Of a stretch of 64,000 bases of DNA, positions 56,955 to 64,000 are shown one piece after another (the stretch's first letter is position 1; each line of letters begins with the position of its first letter). This DNA is from Comamonadaceae bacterium (GTDB lineage: Bacteria > Pseudomonadota > Gammaproteobacteria > Burkholderiales > Burkholderiaceae_C), in the NCBI GenBank assembly GCA_947443645.1, contig CANEXF010000010.1, positions 62,001 through 126,000 of the forward strand, given 5' to 3'. The notes under the pieces were generated by a model. It saw only the letters and a program-made list of their open reading frames with translations. It ran no database searches and had not been told where the DNA came from. The position numbers were made by a program, and so were the translations under genes.

Positions 56955-57875
56955 TCAGGGCAAATCGATAGCGGCTTCTGCCAGCAGTTTTCCGCCCGAC
57001 TCTGGTCGCTCCCTGAAGCTCAGGCGCAAGGTACCATGCGCGAGCACCGTGCCAGAGGCCGGCTTGAGCTCCAACCTGACACGGCGCAACAAGTTGGGGG
57101 TGTAGACCGCGACACCACCGGCCCGACCGACCTCCTGCATTGCTCCGCCCTGCGGCGTGAATGTAGCCACCAGATCACCGTAAACAGAGCGATTGCCACT
57201 GCGCTGCAGCACCGCAGCGAGTACTGAATTTTGGCCAGCCGCAGGTTTGAGCAGTTCCACACCAGACACCGCCACACTAGCCGTCGTATCACCCTGCCTG
57301 ACAATCACCGGGATAGACACACCCACCAGCGCCTTGAGTTGCACACCTACCTCGCCGGCGCCCAGTTTGGGGGCTTGCGCGTCAATGCTGCTAACACCGC
57401 TGGATTCGGCAACCAGGTCAAACTGCAGGTGCGAGCGGTACTCACCAACCGGCAGATCGGCTGGTTTGCGCAACAAGATTCGTATGGTCTGACTGCGGCC
57501 AGGCGCCAGCACCACCTGCCGTGGTGAATAGCGCAGCAACTCATCAGCGAACAGCTCGCCTGGCAAAGCCTTGTCAGCCGGAGAAAATTCCCCGGTCTCC
57601 GTCATACGCCGGTTCACCAGGTTGATGCGATAGGTCGTGCTTTCCTGGCCGTTGTTGATCAGCTCCAATTGGGCTGACCGCTGATTTTTCTCAAACACGA
57701 TGCGCGTCGGAAACAGCATCAGGTCTGCCGAGGCTGGAGACGCGGCGAGCAGCATGAGCAAAGCCGCCAAAAACCAGACACTCATAGAACGAAGAGCCAA
57801 ACCGATATGCGGCTTGAACCTGCTGGCAGCATCTGGCAGGGCAGTACGGGAAGCAACAGTAGGGATTGGCGACAT
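56955..57875 (-). CDS. PapD-type periplasmic pilus chaperone
   Basis: This is an Ig-fold chaperone of about 306 aa from the ATG at 57875 (MSPIPTVASR); the ORF-track start at 58064 overlaps the previous gene, and ATG 57788 (MSVWFLAALL) is possible. After the signal peptide (to SPASA) come LMLFPTRIVFEKNQRSAQLELINNG and TTYRINLVNRRM, the G1-strand-like VVLAPGRSQTIRILLRKPADLPVGEYRSHLQF, and a second Ig domain. It probably caps DUF4402 subunits and delivers them to the usher encoded 20 nt downstream. Its length exceeds the classical 230 aa. Confidence 0.88.
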   Translation of the reverse strand: MSPIPTVASRTALPDAASRFKPHIGLALRSMSVWFLAALLMLLAASPASADLMLFPTRIVFEKNQRSAQLELINNGQESTTYRINLVNRRMTETGEFSPADKALPGELFADELLRYSPRQVVLAPGRSQTIRILLRKPADLPVGEYRSHLQFDLVAESSGVSSIDAQAPKLGAGEVGVQLKALVGVSIPVIVRQGDTTASVAVSGVELLKPAAGQNSVLAAVLQRSGNRSVYGDLVATFTPQGGAMQEVGRAGGVAVYTPNLLRRVRLELKPASGTVLAHGTLRLSFRERPESGGKLLAEAAIDLP

Positions 57876-57996
57876 GGCTTGGCTTTCTGAGTTGCAAAGG
57901 AGCTGGTCGCAGCCAAGCCAGAGCGCGGGCCGGTTTGCGTTCTTGTTTTCGACTGATTGAGCCGGAGAGCTTGGTGCAGGCATAGGCAAATGGGGC

Positions 57997-58449
57997 TTAG
58001 TTGTAGTTAATGGTGACGTCGAAACTGCCGCCGTAGCTGCCACTTGCCTGGTTGCTACCGACACTCAGCGTTGCGCCAACCGAGAGTGTTTGTGAGCCGC
58101 CTCCGCTGAGCTGACCAACAGTTGCCGGGCTGCTCGTGAAGCTGTTAACCGCCATGGAGTTGGCGCCACTGGTGAGCGACACCACACCGTTGCCAGGCAA
58201 GGTGATGGCGTAGGTCGCGTTGGCATTTCCGCTGACGTTGAATGTGGCGGCAGAGCCACTTGCAGACGGCACCAAAATCACGCCACCGCCTTGGGTGCGC
58301 GCACCCGCAGCGCTGATGGTGACCGTACCGCTTCCACCAGCGGCGAAACTACCAAAGGCCAGCGACTGCACAGCAGAGATGGATTGCGCCTGGCTTGGGT
58401 ATGCAAAGGCTGCTGCACACAACAGCGCGAACAGGCTGAACTTTTGCAT
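57997..58449 (-). CDS. DUF4402 pilin-like subunit 2
   Basis: This 150-aa protein has a signal peptide (LFALLCAAAFAYPSQAQS) and a DUF4402 beta-sandwich rich in Gly, Ser and Thr (LAFGSFAAGGSGTVTISAAG, TYAITLPGNG). The C-terminus GSYGGSFDVTINYN has a penultimate Tyr and a Gly 14 residues from the end, both hallmarks of chaperone-usher subunits. It is the second gene of the operon, followed by the chaperone gene. It resembles subunit 1 closely, suggesting a duplicated subunit. Confidence 0.88.
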   Translation of the reverse strand: MQKFSLFALLCAAAFAYPSQAQSISAVQSLAFGSFAAGGSGTVTISAAGARTQGGGVILVPSASGSAATFNVSGNANATYAITLPGNGVVSLTSGANSMAVNSFTSSPATVGQLSGGGSQTLSVGATLSVGSNQASGSYGGSFDVTINYN

Positions 58450-58634
58450 TGCATGCCCTTCCCTTCAAGCTCGCCTTCGAGCGAGATCGATTGTTCCGTA
58501 GTCGAGTATCCCCAAGAGCCACGACTGCCGGCCTACGACCCATTACGCCGAGTAAAGCCCGGCACACCCATCACGGCATCCAGTCGTCGGCAGGCGCGTT
58601 GCGTTCAGCGCTGCTCACAAGGCTTAGCGGCTGC

Positions 58635-59180
58635 TTAGTTGTAGTCCACCGAAACGTTAAAACTACCGGTATAAGCGCCTGCTACCTGGCTGGCCACGGT
58701 CGTGATGGTGGCGCCCACTGACAAGGTTTGCGCGCCAGCGGTCAAGGTACCCGTGGTTGCAGGGAAACTGGTAAAGGAACTGACCGCCATGGTCTCGGGA
58801 CCGGTCTGAGTGCCGGTCGTGATGTTCACGGTACCGTTGCTTGGCAGCGTGATCGCATAAGTCAGCGAACCATCGCCAGTGACGTTAAAAGTGGCAGCTC
58901 CGGTCGTCGAGGTCACAAGAAGCACGCCACTGTTGGTGCGGGCACTGGTCTGTGCATTGATGGTCACCGTCTGCGCAGCTGCGCTGGTAGAAAACGAGCC
59001 AAAGCGCAAAGTGTTGGCCGCAGCAATGGAAATTGGGGTGACCACCGTTGCCGTCGCCGTGTTCGAAGTCGAGGCGGCGTAAGCATTGACACCCAGACCG
59101 GCGCATGCCAGACCAAGGGTCGATACCAGTGCGGCGTGCAATGCACGGCGCTTGAAAGTTGCAGATATACCTGATTTCAT
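58635..59180 (-). CDS. DUF4402 pilin-like subunit 1
   Basis: This 181-aa protein starts at the ATG at 59180 (MKSGISATFKRR), with GGAG upstream. A long signal peptide ends near NAYAAS. The DUF4402 domain follows (LRFGSFSTSAAAQTVTINAQ, YAITLPSNGTVNI) and the C-terminus GAYTGSFNVSVDYN again has penultimate Tyr and Gly at -14. It is the first gene of the operon after an AT-rich promoter region and so the likely major subunit. A 185-bp gap to subunit 2 holds no gene I can see. Confidence 0.88.
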   Translation of the reverse strand: MKSGISATFKRRALHAALVSTLGLACAGLGVNAYAASTSNTATATVVTPISIAAANTLRFGSFSTSAAAQTVTINAQTSARTNSGVLLVTSTTGAATFNVTGDGSLTYAITLPSNGTVNITTGTQTGPETMAVSSFTSFPATTGTLTAGAQTLSVGATITTVASQVAGAYTGSFNVSVDYN

Positions 59181-59372
59181 GATCACTCCTTCGTTAATGA
59201 ATTGGACTTACATCACTTAAATGACCTCTACACCCACCCTGCCCGCCAGCCTCGTCAACAAAACATACAAGGACAGACTCCAGCGTCGCGACACAACAAA
59301 TTTCGACAAACGTTCCTTTAGGACCACTTTTTTTGAATTCTATTTTTCAAAATGTGACTTATGTTGACAAAT

Positions 59373-59400
59373 ATCATAATTTATTAACCGGTATTTGCAA
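59373..59400 (-). promoter_or_regulatory. Candidate promoter of the fibre operon
   Basis: On the minus strand: TTGCAA (59400-59395), a 16-bp spacer, TATGAT (59378-59373). It lies about 190 nt upstream of the first subunit ATG, inside the AT-rich stretch. Confidence 0.45.
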
Positions 59401-59689
59401 CAACTTGTAATTAATTATTTAGAAATGCCAAATTTAACTCAAAAAATCGCTTGAAGTAGTTTTTTGGTAACTTCTGACGGCTTTTAAACGGCAATTCACC
59501 ACCAAGAATGCCAAAAACAAGCAACAAAATGTGTTCGGCGCAATCGGGCAATTAAAAAAGCAGCGCTGGCTGTTGGCCCTGCTGCAATTCAAAAAATCCA
59601 GGCAACAAAGAGCTTCAGGCCCGAGTGCGCCGCGCTGGTCGGCGCTTTGGGCCAGGGACGAACGGGTTTGGCCCTGCTAGCTGATAACG

Positions 59690-59747
59690 ATTAAATCTGG
59701 CTTTAGCGCATGACTGCCTTGCGCCAGCAGCTATAAATTAAGTAGCA
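59690..59747. repeat. Palindromic intergenic repeat, copy F
   Basis: TTTAGCGCATGACTGCCTTGCGCCAGCAGCTATAAATTAAGTAGC follows the family order: a GC hairpin half, then CAGCTAT...TAGC. The hairpin arms are imperfect. It lies between the RES gene end and the AT-rich region. Confidence 0.65.
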
Positions 59748-59776
59748 GACAGGATGAATGTTTGCTGCCGCCGGCT

Positions 59777-60427
59777 TTACCAGCCAGCCGCGGCAAAGAT
59801 CATGGACTGCTTGTTGCGCCGCCAAGTGACGGCATGCGGATGCACGGCCAGCCACCAGGTTTGCATCGCGGGACGCGGCCTGGGCTTGGCAAATGCTTGC
59901 GGCGTGAGCAGTGCCACACACCACGCCGGCTGGGTGTCGCGCACAGATTGGTATTGAATGCCGCCCAAGCTGGCTTGGCGTGCGACTTGCGCGAAGGCCT
60001 GCGTGGCACTGTAGTCGGTGCGGTGCAACCAGGCAGAGGCATTGGCGCTGAATGGCGGCAGGCGCAAATCGACCAGTTGCGTGCTCACATCGACACTGAA
60101 AGCCGTGTGCGTCACTGGTTCGAGTTTATTCAGATCCACCGCGTCCTTGAGAAATCGCCAGCGCCAATACCCCAGCTCCGCGCTGGCGGTGCGCACCGAC
60201 TCGGCGCCATAAAACACGCCCGGGTCGGTGATGGCCCGAAAGCGGGAGCCGCCGCGCAGCGGGTTATAGCGAAATGGCGTGGCCAGCAGGTAGTCGAGCG
60301 CCAAAGCGCTGTCCGGCTGAGCGGGCTTGCTGCCTTCCAGCAAGGTCTCCAGCAGGTCTTGCTCGACGCCGTTGTCAACGATTTTCATGGTCGAGGCGGT
60401 GTGCTGCGCCTCGACCATGCGCCACAC
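59777..60427 (-). CDS. RES-domain toxin
   Basis: This is a RES-family protein of about 216 aa from GTG 60427 (VWRMVEAQHTASTMKIVDN); ATG 60418 is an alternative and the ORF-track start at 60514 overlaps the antitoxin-like fragment. Family members degrade NAD+ as toxins of Xre/ParS-RES modules. The three namesake residues are in place: Arg in GGSRFRAITD, Glu in VFYGAESVRTASAE and Ser in GGIQYQSVRD. The domain also has TPFRYNP and GYWRWRF. It looks intact. The fragment encoded just upstream resembles the antitoxin C-terminus only. Confidence 0.87.
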   Translation of the reverse strand: MWRMVEAQHTASTMKIVDNGVEQDLLETLLEGSKPAQPDSALALDYLLATPFRYNPLRGGSRFRAITDPGVFYGAESVRTASAELGYWRWRFLKDAVDLNKLEPVTHTAFSVDVSTQLVDLRLPPFSANASAWLHRTDYSATQAFAQVARQASLGGIQYQSVRDTQPAWCVALLTPQAFAKPRPRPAMQTWWLAVHPHAVTWRRNKQSMIFAAAGW

Positions 60428-60449
60428 CGGTCCAGACCAGGCAAAAGCC

Positions 60450-60590
60450 TCAGACGAGACTGCGGCTGGCGTCAAGGTATTGAACAACACGGACCAAACC
60501 TTCGGTATGCCCAATGAGCTCTATGGGCCTGGCATTCAAGCCAAGGTTCTCACTTTGCAGCCACTTGCGCGCCGTGGACTCGTCACCCAC
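60450..60590 (-). pseudogene. Short DUF2384/ParS-type antitoxin-like ORF (apparently truncated)
   Basis: A 46-codon frame from GTG 60590 to TGA 60450, below the ORF-track threshold, reads DESTARKWLQSENLGLNARPIE (shortened here) then LIGHTEGLVRVVQYLD. This matches the toxin-binding C-terminal domain of Xre/MbcA/ParS antitoxins (A..WL..pn..LG..Pi.Li.t.eG...V...L). The usual N-terminal DNA-binding domain is absent: an in-frame TGA lies directly upstream, then a terminator and tRNA-Arg. It ends 22 nt before the RES gene. It may be a remnant or a minimal antitoxin. Confidence 0.6.
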
Positions 60591-60622
60591 TCATGGCATC
60601 AAGCGATACGACTTGGGACAAC

Positions 60623-60655
60623 AAAAAACCCGCCATGCCAATAAACATGCGAGTT
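60623..60655 (-). terminator. Terminator of tRNA-Arg
   Basis: On the minus strand ACTCGCATG TTTATTGG CATGGCGGGT forms a stem with one bulge, followed by TTTTT. It lies about 25 nt past the tRNA-Arg CCA end. Confidence 0.75.
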
Positions 60656-60679
60656 CTGAGACGATATGGAGCGAGGGTC

Positions 60680-60756
<77 letters not shown>

Positions 60757-60759
60757 ATG

Positions 60760-60788
60760 TAAAAAAAGCCCACGAAGTGAGCTTTTTT
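60760..60788 (-). terminator. Terminator of tRNA-Pro
   Basis: Minus strand AGCTCAC TTC GTGGGCT (7 bp, one G-T) followed by TTTTTT, directly between the two tRNA genes. Confidence 0.8.
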
Positions 60789-60799
60789 AGGATGTTTAA

Positions 60800-60876
60800 T
60801 GGTCGGAGTACAAGGATTCGAACCTTGGACCCCCTGGTCCCAAACCAGGTGCGCTACCAGGCTGCGCCACACTCCG
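60800..60876 (-). tRNA. tRNA-Pro (anticodon TGG)
   Basis: 77 nt with encoded CCA. Acceptor CGGAGTG / TACTCCG, D-arm GGCGCAGCCTGGTAGCGC, anticodon arm CCTGG-TTTGGGA-CCAGG (TGG), T-arm CCAAGGTTCGAATCCTTG. It reads CCN proline codons. Confidence 0.97.
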
Positions 60877-60955
60877 CCAAGCTTCAAATTATAGCCTCAA
60901 GAATTGCAGATTCAAGCAGCAAGCAGCAATTTTTTTATCTTGCGCCCGCCACCCA

Positions 60956-62380
<1,425 letters not shown>

Positions 62381-62425
62381 GATGTTTCCTTGAAAATCTA
62401 CAAAACAGGGCTAGAAGTTCCTTCG

Positions 62426-62477
62426 CCCTTTGGGAGAGGGTTAGGGGGAGCCCTCACCCCTGCCCTCTCCCAAAGGG
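62426..62477. repeat. REP-like inverted repeat between boxC and boxB
   Basis: CCCTTTGGGAGAGGG (62426-62440) and its exact reverse complement CCCTCTCCCAAAGGG (62463-62477) form a perfect 15-bp stem with a 22-nt loop. It could attenuate or stabilise the boxCB transcript. Confidence 0.9.
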
Positions 62478-62493
62478 AGAGGGCATAAGAAAG

Positions 62494-64000
62494 TCAGACC
62501 CTCTTCCAGTCGAACTTGGCTTTTTTGCCGGTGCCGAAGAGCTTGAGCGCACCGTCTTCGCCGACCGCATTCGGACGGATGAATATCCAGTTCTGCCAGG
62601 CTGACAGACGCCCAAAAATGCGGGTTTCCATGGTCTCTTTGCCGGGAAAGCGCAGCGATGCCTCCAGGCCCGTCATGGCGTCTGGCGAGAGCGAAGCACG
62701 CTCTTCCAGCATGATGCGGATCTCGTCGTCCCAGTCGATATCGTCGGGGCTCAAGGTCACCAGGCCCAGTGCCAGCGCCTGGTCTGCGCGCAGCGGGCTG
62801 TCACCCAAGCCCTTGAGCTGGCTGATCGTGGCCTCGTCCTCACAGAACCGGGTCTGCAAACGCGTCAGGCCGTTGACGGCCGGGAACCAGCCAAAGTTGG
62901 CGGCGGTCAGCTGCAGCACCGGTGCGACATCGGGCGAATCCGGCAGGTCCAGCATGTAGATGCGGTCACAGCTCAAAGCCAGTTCATAAAACGTGCCCGA
63001 GAAACAAGAGCCCGAATCCACCAGAGCAATCAGCGAGCGGCTGGTCACATCCAGGCGCGCCAGGGTGCGGCGCAGCGCGCCCGTGGTTTCTTTCACCAGC
63101 CAGTGGTCCTTGAGGTGGTCCAGCACGGCGTCCATCTTGATGATCTGATTGGCGTCGCCCTGCGTCTGGATAACCCAGGTGCCAACTTCGAGCTCGTTGG
63201 TGCGCAGGTTCAATATCAGGTCATCGAGCTCGCGCTGCATGCGCAGCGGATACCAGCTGGCGCCGGCCGCCTCAATCGCCTCAGGCGTGGCTTCGATCGC
63301 GCCAGCAGGCGCCTTGACAGTGATGGTGGCAACGCGCTTTTCGCGATCAACCTGCGCGTTCACCGTGCTGTAGTGGTAGCCGGCGTCATCTATAAGCGGC
63401 TTCAAAGCCGTCAGTTCAATCCCTTTTATGTTGGCATTTGAGCCTGCGGCCCTTGTGGATTGTGCGCGAAGCGCTTCTATTTCTGTAGCAATCAGCTGAC
63501 TGAACTGCTGCGGCTTGGCATGCCCGTCGATCAGCTTCCAGTCCTTGGCGCGGTCGGCGCGAACGCCTTCCGAGGTGGTGCAGAAAATGTCGGCGAGGTC
63601 GCGGCGCACCTTGCGCTTGTCAGTCACGCGGGTCAGGCCGCCGGTGCCTGGCAACACGCCCAGCAGAGGCACTTCGGGCAGGCTGACGGTCGACGAGCGG
63701 TCATCGACCATGATGATGCGGTCGCAGGCCAGCGCGAGTTCGTAGCCGCCGCCAGCGCAGGCGCCCGTCACCGAAGCAATGCTTTTGAGGCCGTCATGGC
63801 GCGAGGAGTCTTCCAGGCCATTGCGGGTTTCATTGGTGAACTTGCAGAAGTTGACCTTCCAGCCGTGGGTCGACAAACCCAGCATGTAAATGTTGGCGCC
63901 CGAGCACCAGATCTTTTCCTTGCCCGATTCAAACACCAGCACCTTGACGGCCGGGTGCTCAAAGCGCACGCGGTTGATCGCGTCGTGCAGTTCTATGTCC
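62494..64000 (-). CDS. boxC: 2,3-epoxybenzoyl-CoA dihydrolase BoxC (5' end beyond window)
   Basis: BoxC opens the epoxide of 2,3-epoxybenzoyl-CoA, giving an aliphatic semialdehyde-CoA plus formate. The open frame continues through the right edge (IELHDAINRVRFEHPAVK reads on past the GTG at 63969 used by the ORF track), so at least 50 N-terminal residues are missing. The crotonase-like N-half has SGANIYMLGLSTHGWK, ACAGGGYELALACDRI and PLLGVLPGTGG. The C-half has SGSCFSGTFYELALSCDRI and ends KFDWKRV. A linker (IEALRAQSTRAAGSNANIKG) may contain a decayed palindromic repeat. Confidence 0.96.
   Translation of the reverse strand, partial: DIELHDAINRVRFEHPAVKVLVFESGKEKIWCSGANIYMLGLSTHGWKVNFCKFTNETRNGLEDSSRHDGLKSIASVTGACAGGGYELALACDRIIMVDDRSSTVSLPEVPLLGVLPGTGGLTRVTDKRKVRRDLADIFCTTSEGVRADRAKDWKLIDGHAKPQQFSQLIATEIEALRAQSTRAAGSNANIKGIELTALKPLIDDAGYHYSTVNAQVDREKRVATITVKAPAGAIEATPEAIEAAGASWYPLRMQRELDDLILNLRTNELEVGTWVIQTQGDANQIIKMDAVLDHLKDHWLVKETTGALRRTLARLDVTSRSLIALVDSGSCFSGTFYELALSCDRIYMLDLPDSPDVAPVLQLTAANFGWFPAVNGLTRLQTRFCEDEATISQLKGLGDSPLRADQALALGLVTLSPDDIDWDDEIRIMLEERASLSPDAMTGLEASLRFPGKETMETRIFGRLSAWQNWIFIRPNAVGEDGALKLFGTGKKAKFDWKRV

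Larger units (their letters stand above)
59181..59776. other. AT-rich intergenic region upstream of the fibre operon
   Basis: This roughly 600-bp region has no convincing ORF. About 59300-59540 is strikingly AT-rich for this GC-rich genome (TTTTTT runs, TAATTAATTATTTAG). It contains a candidate minus-strand promoter and, at its right end, a palindromic repeat copy. Such AT-rich upstream DNA is typical of silenced or phase-regulated surface-structure operons (inference). Confidence 0.7.

Overview
The window looks like chromosomal DNA from a Comamonadaceae member (Burkholderiales), most like Polaromonas or Rhodoferax. The evidence is the GC-rich coding, the betaproteobacterial gene orders (exbB-exbD-lpxK-trm112-kdsB-adk; purD-hemF-nadD-rsfS-rlmH-maf-rng; clpS-clpA), the boxB/boxC benzoyl-CoA pathway, a Bug-type solute receptor, and palindromic intergenic repeats of a kind I associate with this family. 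The genus is inferred by recognition only; no search was run.

Layout. 1-8.3 kb is envelope and LPS: pal (cut by the window edge), tolB, two GT2 glycosyltransferases, an O-antigen ligase/polymerase, an MsbA-type flippase, a GT4 glycosyltransferase and a polysaccharide deacetylase. 8.3-15.7 kb is a long minus-strand housekeeping run (rng, maf, rlmH, rsfS, nadD, hemF, purD, yebC), interrupted by a 105-bp tandem repeat. 15.9-30.6 kb is mixed: upp, a large autotransporter, an EVE-domain protein, a ketopantoate reductase-like gene, trhO, a GST, sbcB, clpA/clpS, a small Ala/Lys-rich secreted protein, a DUF192 protein, sodB and xseA. 31-35 kb is the exbBD-lpxK-trm112-kdsB-adk block. 35-38.5 kb holds an asparaginase, lexA with two tandem SOS boxes, a small secreted protein and a D-2-hydroxyacid dehydrogenase. 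38.7-46.5 kb has a FimV-like protein divergent from an acyl-CoA catabolic cluster (3-hydroxyacyl-CoA dehydrogenase, enoyl-CoA hydratase, Crp-type regulator, APH-like kinase, acyl-CoA dehydrogenase). 46.6-53.2 kb is an aromatic meta-cleavage type operon (extradiol dioxygenase, IclR regulator, flavin hydroxylase, FAH-family hydrolase, NTF2-like protein, Bug receptor) divergent from a GST.

53.2-59.2 kb is the most unusual part. It is a five-gene minus-strand operon encoding two DUF4402 pilin-like subunits, a PapD-type chaperone, a 1081-residue usher-like outer-membrane protein with an apparent N-terminal AMIN domain and C-terminal Cna-B/SdrD-like domains, and a third secreted subunit-like protein. 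I read it as a non-classical chaperone-usher surface fibre system. It lies behind an AT-rich promoter region of about 600 bp.

59.8-64 kb has an intact RES-domain toxin preceded by what looks like a 46-codon remnant of its DUF2384/ParS-type antitoxin (too short for the ORF track), tRNA-Arg(TCT) and tRNA-Pro(TGG), each with its own terminator, and boxB and boxC (boxC runs off the window). The box enzymes feed beta-oxidation-like steps, which fits the 3-hydroxyacyl-CoA dehydrogenase and hydratase genes at 41-43 kb.

A dispersed palindromic repeat family (at least six good copies, one inside the asparaginase reading frame) and a second GC-rich repeat family (105-bp triple tandem at 10.5 kb; related copies at 31.6 kb) are scattered through the window.
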